NCBI GenBank assembly: GCA_904380375.1
Contig: CAJFID010000010.1
Location: 59,096-123,095, forward strand
Direction of reading: 5' to 3'
Source of the DNA: Avimonas intestinalis
Lineage (GTDB): Bacteria > Bacillota > Clostridia > Oscillospirales > Acutalibacteraceae
DNA length: 64,000 bases
Shown: piece after piece, positions 33,804 through 41,825 of the stretch
Layout of the letters: every line of letters begins with the position of its first letter
Position numbering within the stretch: position 1 is the first letter of the stretch
The notes under the pieces: generated by a model
Databases searched by the model: none
What the model saw: only the letters and a program-made list of their open reading frames with translations
Told to the model about the DNA's origin: nothing
Program-made: the position numbers and the translations under genes

Positions 33804-34481
33804 ATGAGCGAATTGATCCAAGTGCTGACGCCGTCCGCGCTGTTTGAGCCGGGCCATACCCTGGCCGAGCCGCTGCTGGCGTCGGTGGAATATCCGTGGG
33901 AGGCGCTGGCCGGCATCCGGGAATTCATCCGCGCCCTGGGGCCGTCCCTGCCGGCGGAGGAATACGACTCCCCGAAGCCGGGCGTGTGGGTGCATAAAAC
34001 GGCCAAGGTCATGCCGTCCGCCTTCCTGGGGGACGACGTGATCATCGGCCCCGAAACGGAGGTCCGCCACGGCGCGTTCATCCGGGGCAGCGCCCTGGTC
34101 GGGGCCGGCGCGGTGGTCGGCAACTCTACCGAGCTGAAAAATGTCCTGCTTTTTGATAAGGTGCAGGTCCCCCATTACAATTATGTCGGGGATTCCATCC
34201 TGGGGTATAAGGCGCACATGGGGGCGGGGTCCATCACCTCGAATGTCAAGAGCGACAAGACCCTGGTCACCGTTTCCTGCAGCGGCGAGCGGGTGGGCAC
34301 CGGCCTCAAAAAATTCGGCGCAATCCTGGGTGACAACGTGGAGGTCGGCTGCGGCTCGGTGCTCAACCCCGGATCGGTGGTCGGGCCGGGAAGCCAGATC
34401 TACCCGCTGTCGATGGTGCGCGGCTATATCCCCGCCGGCAGCATCTACAAAAAGCAGGGGGAAGTGGTCTCCAAGCGGTAG
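33804..34481 (+). CDS. Left-handed beta-helix (hexapeptide) protein, GlmU C-terminal-like
   Basis: 225 aa; ATG at 33804 after GAAGGGGG. Hexapeptide turns run from VWVHKTAKVMPSAFLGDDVIIG to VVGPGSQIYPLS, with an N-terminal helical cap (IQVLTPSALFEPG) and NYVGDSILGYKAHMGAGSIT, which matches the acetyltransferase half of GlmU. The uridylyltransferase domain is absent. It is probably a nucleotide-sugar or aminosugar acyltransferase, but several clostridial members are only annotated as UDP-GlcNAc pyrophosphorylase-like, and the true reaction is not known. Confidence 0.8.
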   Translation: MSELIQVLTPSALFEPGHTLAEPLLASVEYPWEALAGIREFIRALGPSLPAEEYDSPKPGVWVHKTAKVMPSAFLGDDVIIGPETEVRHGAFIRGSALVGAGAVVGNSTELKNVLLFDKVQVPHYNYVGDSILGYKAHMGAGSITSNVKSDKTLVTVSCSGERVGTGLKKFGAILGDNVEVGCGSVLNPGSVVGPGSQIYPLSMVRGYIPAGSIYKKQGEVVSKR

Positions 34482-34517
34482 GCGGCCTGCGGCTGCTCTT
34501 TGTTGAAGGCGGCCGAA

Positions 34518-34534
34518 ATATACAATTTGTATAT
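34518..34534. repeat. 17-bp AT-rich palindrome
   Basis: ATATACAA-T-TTGTATAT, perfect, in an AT-rich island directly upstream of a promoter-like sequence. It could be an operator. Confidence 0.45.
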
Positions 34535-34536
34535 CT

Positions 34537-34565
34537 ATGTCATAATTTGACGAATAGTCTATAAT
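34537..34565 (+). promoter_or_regulatory. Orphan promoter-like sequence
   Basis: ATGTCA (34537-34542), 17 bp, TATAAT (34560-34565). Only a terminator at 34596 follows, so a transcript from here would be about 60 nt with no gene. Confidence 0.4.
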
Positions 34566-34595
34566 CTGATTCGAAATAGCGTGCAAATCCGCGGG

Positions 34596-34628
34596 AAAAG
34601 GCGTGGGAGCTAGGCTCCCACGCCTTTT
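34596..34628. terminator. Bidirectional terminator
   Basis: AAAAGGCGTGGGAGC-TAG-GCTCCCACGCCTTTT, perfect 15-bp stem between convergent genes. Confidence 0.9.
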
Positions 34629-34760
34629 GGCTTCTTATCTTCGTGGTATGCCCCCTGCTCAGCAGGGAGGAGCAACGCCACGTCCCTTTTCCGGCGATGG
34701 GGTGGCGGCGGGCAAGCGGCCGGTCGGCTGGGCCGCCGGCAATGCGGGCCCGCCATCGCT

Positions 34761-35858
34761 TTATCCGGACGGGGCGGCTTCGTTCCGGGTGGATGCCGCC
34801 GCGGAGGAGGAACCGGGCACGGCGGGGTCGCGGATATCGTACACCCGGTGGTATTCCTTGGTGGCCTCGTCCTTGACGACGGTGGAGCGGTTGCGGTAAA
34901 GCAGCCGGACTAAGGGGTATACGTCGATCCAGATTTCGTTGTTGCCCTCCTTCTGCGACTCGTCGAAAATCAGCTGGAGCCCGAAGTGCAGATGGGGCTG
35001 CTCAATGTTGTTGACGTTTTCGGCTGCACTGTAGCCGGTCCGTCCCAGATAGCCGATCACATCTCCCGGTTGTACAATGGATCCAATTTTCAACTCTTTG
35101 TTGTACGGGAAATTCTTGCGGAGATGGGCATAATAATAGTAACGCTTTTTGTCAAAGCTGCGGATACCGATCCGCCAGCCGCCGTATTGGTTCCAGCCCA
35201 GCGCTTCCACCGTCCCGCCTTCCACGGCGATAATCGGGGTGCCGACCGCGCCCATCAGGTCGTGCCCAAGGTGCTTGCGCTTGAAGCCGTAGTCCCGGCT
35301 GCTGCCGAAATCGTCAAAATCGGTGTAGGGGTAATTGCGGGCGATGGGCGAAAACCCCTTCAGCCCATACCACGCCTCCCAGCGTTTGCCGCCCGGCGCG
35401 GTTTCGTCCGGCACCTCGATTTCGTAATTCCCCACCAGGCCGCCTAGGACGGCGGAATAGGCCTCGTAATAGTAGTCGTAGTATTCCAGTCCCTGGGTCA
35501 GATCTTCGATGGTAGTCCCTTCCTGCAGCGCCTGTACCGTTTTATCCAGGTTGCCGGCCGCATAGGATTTCCAGTTATTTCCGTTTTTGGAGGCAGCGTA
35601 AGCCAGCAGCTCAATCCAGCTGACGGGGAAATCGGTTTCGTGGGAGGCGATATCCAGATCCAGCGCATGGCTGAGCAGCTCGTAGGGGACGTCAAAGTCC
35701 ACCCATCGGATATATTCTTCCTGCGGATCGCCGCCGTCCCCGGCGTTGGCAGCGGCGCTTTGGGCATAGGCCAGGCCGCCGGCGACCAGCAGGGCCAGCG
35801 CCGCCAGCAGCGCGGCCGCCGCCCGCACCGCGTGCTTTCGTCTGATAACGATTACCAT
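34761..35858 (-). CDS. Secreted or anchored M23 family metallopeptidase
   Basis: 365 aa; ATG at 35858. An N-terminal signal or anchor (about residues 11-33, with AYAQSAAANA as a possible cleavage region) is followed by a 150-residue N-terminal domain with no motif I know, then the LytM domain: HLGHDLMG (His196, Asp200), YAHLRK (His245) and HLHFG (His289, His291), all zinc or catalytic residues of an active endopeptidase. The C-terminal tail is low complexity. It should cut peptidoglycan cross-bridges. It stands next to rodA and a DUF3298 gene but on its own transcript. Confidence 0.9.
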   Translation of the reverse strand: MVIVIRRKHAVRAAAALLAALALLVAGGLAYAQSAAANAGDGGDPQEEYIRWVDFDVPYELLSHALDLDIASHETDFPVSWIELLAYAASKNGNNWKSYAAGNLDKTVQALQEGTTIEDLTQGLEYYDYYYEAYSAVLGGLVGNYEIEVPDETAPGGKRWEAWYGLKGFSPIARNYPYTDFDDFGSSRDYGFKRKHLGHDLMGAVGTPIIAVEGGTVEALGWNQYGGWRIGIRSFDKKRYYYYAHLRKNFPYNKELKIGSIVQPGDVIGYLGRTGYSAAENVNNIEQPHLHFGLQLIFDESQKEGNNEIWIDVYPLVRLLYRNRSTVVKDEATKEYHRVYDIRDPAVPGSSSAAASTRNEAAPSG

Positions 35859-35964
35859 GCTCCTCCCGCCTTTCTAATGCAATATATGAAACGGGGGCGG
35901 GCGGCATGACGAGCAAAGCCGCGGAGGCCCTGCCAATTCCCGCCGTGAGAAATTTCCGGCGCGT

Positions 35965-35992
35965 TTGCCGGGCGGGCGGCATATGCTATAGC
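35965..35992 (+). promoter_or_regulatory. Candidate promoter of the DUF3298 gene
   Basis: TTGCCG (35965-35970), 16 bp, TATAGC (35987-35992); moderate match. Confidence 0.4.
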
Positions 35993-36058
35993 GGGACGGC
36001 GTCGCGGGCTGTCCCGGATTGCCGTCCGACCTTGAAGCGCGCAAGGAGGATGGTGCCA

Positions 36059-36763
36059 TTGTGGCATTTCGGAACGATGTTGGTTTCCCTCGCGGTGGGG
36101 ACGGCGCTGTCCCAAACGGCGCCGCTGACGCATATCGGCGATATTGCCGTCAGCCCGGTCACCCAAAGGGTGGAAGCCGAAGCTATGGTGTTTGACGGAA
36201 CCCATCCGCGTTTTTCCGGCATCGGTGACGCGGCCGCCCAAAAGCGGCTGAATGCAAGGATGGCGGAATGGGAAAAAGAGGCGCTTGCACGCACGAAAGC
36301 CGCTGCGGTGACCATGCGGGACGACGACCGGTCGGAGCAACGGAAAGCCGAGGGCGTGTTTTCCTATGAAGTCAAGCGCAACAGCGGCGGCGTGGTTTCC
36401 CTGCTGTTCAGCGAATACCAGTACGCCGGCGGAGCGAATGGGCTGGATGTCAAAACCGGGCTGACCTTCTTTACCGACAGCGGCAGTCTCCTGAAGCTGC
36501 CCGGGCTGTTTTCCAACAGCGAAGAGGGGCTGCGCCAGGTCAACGCCTTGATCCGGGCGCAGCTAAGGGAGCGGGGCCTGGAGTCCCAGCTCCTGGCTTC
36601 GGATCCGGAGGTGGGGCAGGATGCGCCGTTTTATCTGACCGATACCGCGCTGGTGATTGTCGTGCCGGAGCTGACCTGGTTTCCGCACGTCCTGGGTACG
36701 GTGGAGTTCTCCCTCCCGTTTTCGCAGTTTTCCAACTGCCTGCGGGCCGAATTCCAATCGTAG
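36059..36763 (+). CDS. DUF4163/DUF3298 protein, RsiV-like extracellular domain
   Basis: 234 aa from a TTG start at 36059, nine bases after AAGGAGG; the in-frame ATG at 36050 touches that site and the ATG at 36077 is too far. An N-terminal hydrophobic segment (LVSLAVGTALSQTA) looks like a signal peptide. The domain shows FSYEVKRNSGGVVSLLFSEY, YAGGANGLDVKTGLTF and DSGSLLKLPGLF, the DUF3298 pattern found in the lysozyme-binding anti-sigma factor RsiV. Unlike RsiV there is no cytoplasmic anti-sigma part, and no sigma gene is adjacent, so a free extracytoplasmic role is likely. Confidence 0.8.
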   Translation: MWHFGTMLVSLAVGTALSQTAPLTHIGDIAVSPVTQRVEAEAMVFDGTHPRFSGIGDAAAQKRLNARMAEWEKEALARTKAAAVTMRDDDRSEQRKAEGVFSYEVKRNSGGVVSLLFSEYQYAGGANGLDVKTGLTFFTDSGSLLKLPGLFSNSEEGLRQVNALIRAQLRERGLESQLLASDPEVGQDAPFYLTDTALVIVVPELTWFPHVLGTVEFSLPFSQFSNCLRAEFQS

Positions 36764-36769
36764 CCAAAA

Positions 36770-36814
36770 AAGCGCAAGCCGGAGGGACGGAAACCGTCCC
36801 TCCGGCTTGCGCTT
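36770..36814. terminator. Bidirectional terminator with a 21-bp perfect stem
   Basis: Arms 36770-36790 and 36794-36814 (AAGCGCAAGCCGGAGGGACG and on) with an AAA loop. On the minus strand six T residues follow, ending rodA. Confidence 0.92.
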
Positions 36815-36834
36815 GCTTCTGCGCGAAAGGCCTC

Positions 36835-38004
36835 TTACGGCCGCTTGGTAAAAATGGTTTCCCGCACCCGGGTGCGGCTGGAGTAATACACGCTCAGCGC
36901 CATCCCGATGCCGAGGAACAGGGTGCCCACCGAGCTCCCCCCCCGGCTGAAAAAGGGGAGGGTGATGCCGATCACCGGCAGAAGGCGGAGGTTCATCCCC
37001 AGGTTGATCAAGGACTGGAAGCCGATCATTGCCATAAGCCCCGCGCACAACAGCGTCCCCTGGAAATCCCGCGCCCCCAGCGCGTCCCGCAGCAGGACAA
37101 GCACGATGCCCAGCAGCAGGAGCAGCAGCACGGTCGCGCCGATAAAGCCGAATTCCTCCCCGGCCACGGTAAAGATAAAGTCGTTGTTGCGCGCGTAGAG
37201 GGTGTAGCCTCCGATATTCCCCCCCTGCAGGAACCCGAGGCCCGACAGCTGCCCCGAGCCGAGGGCGGTCAGCCCGAGATACTGCTGCCATCCCTCCTGG
37301 TCCTTGTACTGGTCAATGAAGATCAGGCTTAAAAACCGCGCCTGCTTGTCGTCGCTGAGGAAGTTCCATACCACAGGAACCATCGCGGTGCCGCCGATCA
37401 GGGCAATCAGAAAATAGATGGGACGCAGGCCGGCCACCAGCATCATCGAAACAAAGATACAGATAAACACCAGGGCGGTGCCGTCGTCCCCCTGCAAAAA
37501 GACCAGCGCGATGGGGATCAGCCCATGCACTCCGAGCAGGAAGACGGTCCGCAGCTCGTTGATATGCTCCCTTACCCTGCTCAGATGATGGGCGAAGGAG
37601 ATGATAAAGGTGATCTTCATCAGCTCGGCCGGCTGGAACGTGACATACCGTCCCCCGCCGACCGGGATGCCGAGCCAGGCGGTATCGTCGGTGCCGCCGA
37701 CGTTGAGGCCCAGCCCCACCAGCGTCAGCAGCACCAGCAAAACCGCAATGCCCGATAGGATCGGCCAGGCACGGCAGATCAGGTCGTAATCGATTTTGGA
37801 GATGATGATGGCGGCAATCAGCCCCGCCGCGCAGGCGGCGACCTGGATCAGGTAGTCGCTGGCGCCGAGCCCGGCCGTTTTGGCGGTCGAGTAAACCAGC
37901 AGGCAGCCGTAAGCCGCCGCCGCCGTGCAAAGCGTCAGGAGCAGCCAGTCCGTATACCGTATATAATTGGAAATGCCGGCTCGTATTTTCTTTATCAGTC
38001 CCAA
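36835..38004 (-). CDS. rodA: Rod shape-determining glycosyltransferase RodA (SEDS family)
   Basis: 389 aa with ten hydrophobic segments. The start is TTG at 38004 (AGGAAGGA about 12 bases upstream); no closer ATG or GTG exists. SEDS motifs: VTFQPAELMKI, VFLQGDDGTALVF with the conserved Asp, GYTLYARNNDFIFTVAGEEFGF and LPFFSRGGSSVG. It polymerises lipid II with PBP2, whose gene begins the window. The NNDFIF signature separates RodA from FtsW. Confidence 0.95.
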   Translation of the reverse strand: MGLIKKIRAGISNYIRYTDWLLLTLCTAAAAYGCLLVYSTAKTAGLGASDYLIQVAACAAGLIAAIIISKIDYDLICRAWPILSGIAVLLVLLTLVGLGLNVGGTDDTAWLGIPVGGGRYVTFQPAELMKITFIISFAHHLSRVREHINELRTVFLLGVHGLIPIALVFLQGDDGTALVFICIFVSMMLVAGLRPIYFLIALIGGTAMVPVVWNFLSDDKQARFLSLIFIDQYKDQEGWQQYLGLTALGSGQLSGLGFLQGGNIGGYTLYARNNDFIFTVAGEEFGFIGATVLLLLLLGIVLVLLRDALGARDFQGTLLCAGLMAMIGFQSLINLGMNLRLLPVIGITLPFFSRGGSSVGTLFLGIGMALSVYYSSRTRVRETIFTKRP

Positions 38005-38054
38005 GGGGCGTACCGGTCCTTCCTGCGATGGCGTTTCTGAAAGATAACGTGCTT

Positions 38055-38083
38055 ATTATACCTTGTTTTTCCAAGCTTCGCAA
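38055..38083 (-). promoter_or_regulatory. rodA promoter
   Basis: Minus strand TTGCGA (38078-38083), 17 bp, TATAAT (38055-38060). Confidence 0.82.
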
Positions 38084-38092
38084 GATTCCGTC

Positions 38093-38121
38093 TTTTAAGA
38101 TTCCATGAAGTATGCTATACT
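38093..38121 (+). promoter_or_regulatory. Candidate promoter of the broken kinase gene
   Basis: TTTTAA (38093-38098), 17 bp, TATACT (38116-38121). The -35 is weak. It is back-to-back with the rodA promoter, nine bases apart. The remaining leader (38122-38324) shows nothing else. Confidence 0.4.
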
Positions 38122-38324
38122 TACCGATGACAGCCTTGCCTGCGCCCTGCGCTGCTTATCCGCGGCGGGGAACCCCGTCCCCCTATTCAGTATGGACACA
38201 ATCCTGCCGATATGCACATGGGCGGGCGGAAATCCGCTGAAATTGGGCGGAAGCTCCGGCCCGGCCGGGGCAAAATCTTTCCCATGCCGCGCGGCGTCCC
38301 AGAGGATAGGAAGGCGGATAGACA

Positions 38325-38882
38325 ATGAAACTGCTGTTTCTCATCGGCAACACGGCGGTCGGGAAGATGACCGTCGGGCAGGAATTGATGAAGAGGACGG
38401 GCCTGCGCCTGTTTCACAACCACATGACCATTGAACTGGTCCTTGAGGTGTTCGGCGGGTTTCGTGCCGGCGCGGTCCGGAGGCTGCGGGACGTTATTTT
38501 TGAGGAATTTGCGTCCTCCGGCGGCTACGGCCTGATATTTACCTATATGTGAGCGTTTGACGATCCGTTGGACTGGGAGTATGTGGAGCACGTCAAGGAA
38601 ATCTTCCGGCAGAGGGATCCGGACACGGAATTTTATTACGTGGAGCTGGTGGCCCCCCAAGCCGTCCGCCTGCAAAGGAACGCGTCCGAGAACCGGCTCC
38701 GGCACAAAGCGTCCAAACGGGACATAGAGGCATCCAACCGCCGGCTGCTCGCCGACGACGAATGTGCCCGGTGTGAAAGCCGGGAGGGGGAGATCCCGTT
38801 TGACAATTATATCCGAATAGACAATTCCCGCCTTTCGCCGCAGGACACGGCCAAGCAGATTCAAGAACACTTTGGCCTTTAA
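38325..38882 (+). pseudogene. P-loop kinase gene interrupted by a single in-frame TGA
   Basis: One continuous frame of 186 codons including its final stop encodes a small AAA/shikimate-kinase-like protein, broken only at 38550-38552. Before it: LLFLIGNTAVGKMTVGQEL (Walker A), RLFHNHMTIELV and GYGLIFTYM; after it: AFDDPLDWEYVEHVKEIF, VELVAPQAVRLQR and the C-terminus. Both halves lie in the same frame with no indel, and in relatives I recall Trp occupies this point (TY-x-WAFD), so a TGG to TGA change is the simple explanation. The ribosome site (AGGAAGG) is intact. Recent nonsense mutation, strain variant or sequencing error are all possible; selenocysteine or code change is unlikely. Confidence 0.8.
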
Positions 38883-38959
38883 CGGCGCTGTTGGGCGGCG
38901 GGCAGGCGCGCCAAAGAGCCGGGGGCTGCCGGCGGGAACAGACAGGGAGGGGCTGGAAC

Positions 38960-39388
38960 ATGACGGAGCGGATCACCAATTCCCCGGAGGAAACGCAGGA
39001 GCTGGGCGCTTCGTTTGCCCCGCTGGTGGCGTCGGGCGGGGTCATCGCCCTGTTCGGCGGCATGGGGATGGGGAAGACCGCCTTTGTCCGCGGCTTGGCG
39101 GCGGGCCTGGGCTTGGACGCCGAGGTAGCGAGCCCCACCTTCGCCCTGGTCAACGATTACGGCGGGCGCCCGCCCCTGGTGCATTTTGACATGTACCGCG
39201 TCACCGGCTGGGAGGATCTGTATTCGACCGGTTTTTTTGATTATCTTGACGCCGGGGCGATCCTGGCCATTGAGTGGAGCGAGAACATCGAAGCCGCGCT
39301 GCCGGCGGACGCCATCCGGGTGTATTTTTCCCGTTTGGGCGAGTCGCAGCGCCGCATCCGCTGGCAGGCCCCGGCGCGCTCCGTATAG
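38960..39388 (+). CDS. tsaE: tRNA t6A biosynthesis ATPase TsaE
   Basis: 142 aa; ATG at 38960, nine bases after GGAGG. Walker A FGGMGMGKTAFVRG, then SPTFALVNDYGGRPPLVHFDMYR and EWSENIEAALP, all TsaE hallmarks. It drives the TsaBD complex that adds threonylcarbamoyl to A37. Followed by tsaB; tsaD is not in the window. Confidence 0.96.
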   Translation: MTERITNSPEETQELGASFAPLVASGGVIALFGGMGMGKTAFVRGLAAGLGLDAEVASPTFALVNDYGGRPPLVHFDMYRVTGWEDLYSTGFFDYLDAGAILAIEWSENIEAALPADAIRVYFSRLGESQRRIRWQAPARSV

Positions 39389-39461
39389 AGGGCGGCTTGG
39401 CGGCAGGCCCGGCGCGTTAAGGCGGCAAAGCGGGCAATGGAAAGGACGGAGTATTTAGGAT

Positions 39462-40181
39462 ATGAAGGTTTTGGCGATCGAATCCTCCGCCGGGCCGGCC
39501 TCCTGCGCGCTGACGGAGGACGGGCGGATTCTGGCCTCGGCAGGGGTGCATACCGGCCTGACGCACAGCCAGACGCTGGTTCCCATGGTGGACGGGATGC
39601 TGAAGAACGCAGGGGTGCCCCTGCAGGATGTGGACCTGCTGGCCGTGGCCGCCGGCCCCGGCTCCTTTACCGGGGTGCGCATCGGCGTCGCGGCCGTCAA
39701 GGGGCTGGCCTTTGCCCGGGATATCCCCTGTGTGGGGGTTTCCACCCTGGCCGCGATGGCCCGGGCGGCGGACGGCATCCCCTTTGACGGTGTGGTCTGC
39801 GCGGCGATGGACGCCCGCTGCCGCCAGGTATACACGGCGCTGTTTGACTGCCGGGGCGACCGGCTCTCCCGCCGGACGCCGGACGAGGCGCTGACGCTTG
39901 AGGAATTGGGAAAGCGGCTACTTTCTTGCAATAAATCTATTTTTTTGGTTGGAGACGGCGCGGAGTTGTGCTATAATACCTTTAACAGCCGTATTCCCGG
40001 GGTGATCCTGGCCCCGCCCCACCTGCGTTTCCAGCAGGCGGCCGGCGTGGCGGCCGAAGCGGCCCGGAATGCGGAAAAGGCGGTATCCGCCGACAAGCTG
40101 CAGCCGGTCTACCTGCGCTTGCCCCAGGCGGAAAGGGAACTGCGGGCCCGGCAGGCGCTGGGCGGCGCGGCGGGAAAATAA
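39462..40181 (+). CDS. tsaB: tRNA t6A biosynthesis protein TsaB
   Basis: 239 aa; ATG at 39462. KVLAIESSAGPASCAL at the N-terminus, AVAAGPGSFTGVRIGVAAVKGLA in the middle and AMDARCRQVYTALF are diagnostic of TsaB, the non-catalytic ASKHA partner of TsaD. The C-terminus ends LQPVYLRLPQAER, as usual. In many Firmicutes rimI follows; here upp follows instead. Confidence 0.96.
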   Translation: MKVLAIESSAGPASCALTEDGRILASAGVHTGLTHSQTLVPMVDGMLKNAGVPLQDVDLLAVAAGPGSFTGVRIGVAAVKGLAFARDIPCVGVSTLAAMARAADGIPFDGVVCAAMDARCRQVYTALFDCRGDRLSRRTPDEALTLEELGKRLLSCNKSIFLVGDGAELCYNTFNSRIPGVILAPPHLRFQQAAGVAAEAARNAEKAVSADKLQPVYLRLPQAERELRARQALGGAAGK

Positions 40182-40218
40182 GGGCGGGCCGCTGCCCGAC
40201 AGGAAAGGAATGTTGAAT

Positions 40219-40848
40219 ATGGCAAAACCGTTTATTGCCGACCATCCGCTGATCCAGCATAAAGTGACCCTCTTGCGGGACAAGAACACCGGTTCCAAGG
40301 AATTCCGGGAGCTGATCCAAGAGATTACCGAGCTGATGTGCTACGAGGCGACCCGCGACCTGCCCACCTGCGAGGTGGAGATTGAGACGCCCATTACCAT
40401 CACCAAGTCCCGCGTGATCGCCGGGCGCAAGCTGGCCTTTGTGCCGATCCTGCGGGCGGGCCTGGGAATGGTGGACGGCGCGATTGAGCTGGTGCCGGCC
40501 GCGCGGGTCGGCCATATCGGCCTCTACCGCGACCCGGAAACCCTCAAGCCGGTGGAGTATTACTGCAAGCTGCCCGGCGATATCAACGAGCGGGAGGTCA
40601 TCGTGCTTGACCCGATGCTGGCGACCGGCGGCTCGGCGGTCGACGCGATTTCCCTGATTAAAAAGCGCAGCCCGAAAAGCATCAAATTCATGTGCATTAT
40701 CGCCGCGCCGGAAGGGCTGAAGGAGCTGACCGAGGCGCATCCCGACGTGCAGGTCTACTGCGCCGCGCTGGACGACCATCTCAACGACCACGGCTATATC
40801 GTCCCCGGCCTTGGCGACGCGGGCGACCGGATTTTCGGTACAAAATAA
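40219..40848 (+). CDS. upp: Uracil phosphoribosyltransferase
   Basis: 209 aa, the family length, from ATG at 40219; the ATG at 40210 abuts the ribosome site AGGAAAGGA. Converts uracil and PRPP to UMP. Motifs: VPILRAGLGMVDG, PRPP loop VLDPMLATGGSA and the C-terminal GYIVPGLGDAGDRIFGTK. It ends at a terminator, so it closes the tsaE-tsaB-upp run. Confidence 0.97.
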   Translation: MAKPFIADHPLIQHKVTLLRDKNTGSKEFRELIQEITELMCYEATRDLPTCEVEIETPITITKSRVIAGRKLAFVPILRAGLGMVDGAIELVPAARVGHIGLYRDPETLKPVEYYCKLPGDINEREVIVLDPMLATGGSAVDAISLIKKRSPKSIKFMCIIAAPEGLKELTEAHPDVQVYCAALDDHLNDHGYIVPGLGDAGDRIFGTK

Positions 40849-40883
40849 ACGCCGCCCGGCCCGGACACGGGCGCGGCATCCGC

Positions 40884-40915
40884 CCGCCGCAGAGCCTGGC
40901 CCTGCGGCGGTTTTT
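40884..40915 (+). terminator. Terminator after upp
   Basis: CCGCCGCAG/CTGCGGCGG stem (9 bp, 9-base loop) followed by TTTTT. Confidence 0.85.
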
Positions 40916-40940
40916 GTATTTTGCTTTTCGGGAGACGGCT

Positions 40941-41738
40941 ATGAAGCGCAACCATTGGACGGCGGCCCTGCTGAGTGCGGCCGCGGCGGCGGGCGCCGCC
41001 TATTTTGTGGCGGAAAACCGGCGGGTGGAATCGCCGGAAATCCCGGTGCCCCTCCCCGGCCTGCCCGGCGGGATGGAGGGCCTGCGGATCGCCCACCTGT
41101 CCGACCTGCATTTCCCGCACTGCGCCCGCCCGCCGCGGGAGCTAGCGGCCCTGGTGCGGCGGCTGCACCCCGATTTGATCGTGCTGACCGGCGACCTAAT
41201 AGACCGGGCGGACACCTTTTCCCCGGCGGTGCTGGCGGAAACCGGCCGCCGGCTGGCCGCCATCGCCCCCTGCTATGCCGTCCCCGGCAACCACGAGTTC
41301 CGGGCCGGCCTGGTCAAAGAGTGGACGGCGCTGCTGACGGGCGCCGGGGTGCGGGTGCTCGGCGAGGAGTGGGTACGCCTGACCCGGCGGGGAGGCTCCC
41401 TTTGGCTGGGCGGCTTGCCCTACGGGCGGCCGATCCCGCCGCCGGGGGAAGGCAACCGGCTTGTCCTCTCCCATTATCCCGAGAATTTCCCGGCCTACGC
41501 GGCCAAGGGGTACGACCTGGTGCTGACCGGCCATGCCCACGGCGGGCAGTTCCGCTTCGGCGGCCGGGGGCTGTATTCCCCGGGGGAGGGGCTGTTCCCG
41601 CGGTATACCAGCGGCCTATACGCTTTGGGAGGCAGCCGTATGGTGGTCAGCCGGGGCCTGCGCAGCGGCTGGATGCCTCCCAGGCTGGGAAACCCGCCCC
41701 ACCTCCCGGTGGTGGTGCTTACAGGGCAGAGAGGTTAG
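40941..41738 (+). CDS. Membrane-anchored metallophosphoesterase (YkuE/YaeI-like)
   Basis: 265 aa; ATG at 40941 after GGGAG, just past the upp terminator. An N-terminal hydrophobic segment (about 8-24) anchors it outside. Metal motifs: HLSDLHF (Asp55, His57), GDLIDR (84-89), GNHEF (116-120) and TGHAHGGQF near the end. Family members include YkuE, which is Tat-exported, and lipid-acting phosphoesterases; no twin-arginine is present here. The substrate is unknown. Confidence 0.88.
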   Translation: MKRNHWTAALLSAAAAAGAAYFVAENRRVESPEIPVPLPGLPGGMEGLRIAHLSDLHFPHCARPPRELAALVRRLHPDLIVLTGDLIDRADTFSPAVLAETGRRLAAIAPCYAVPGNHEFRAGLVKEWTALLTGAGVRVLGEEWVRLTRRGGSLWLGGLPYGRPIPPPGEGNRLVLSHYPENFPAYAAKGYDLVLTGHAHGGQFRFGGRGLYSPGEGLFPRYTSGLYALGGSRMVVSRGLRSGWMPPRLGNPPHLPVVVLTGQRG

Positions 41739-41825
41739 CCTGCCGGGGACAGGGCGCCGCCTTTGGGCGGGTGCATGCCCTGAGCGGGAGGGATTCCCGA
41801 AGAGAAAAGCGGAGGAGGAGAGCGC

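Noticed and set aside
38550..38552. TGA as selenocysteine or recoded tryptophan
   Set aside because: Other genes here use TGA as a normal stop, there is no visible recoding hairpin requirement met, and the position fits a Trp codon changed by one base.
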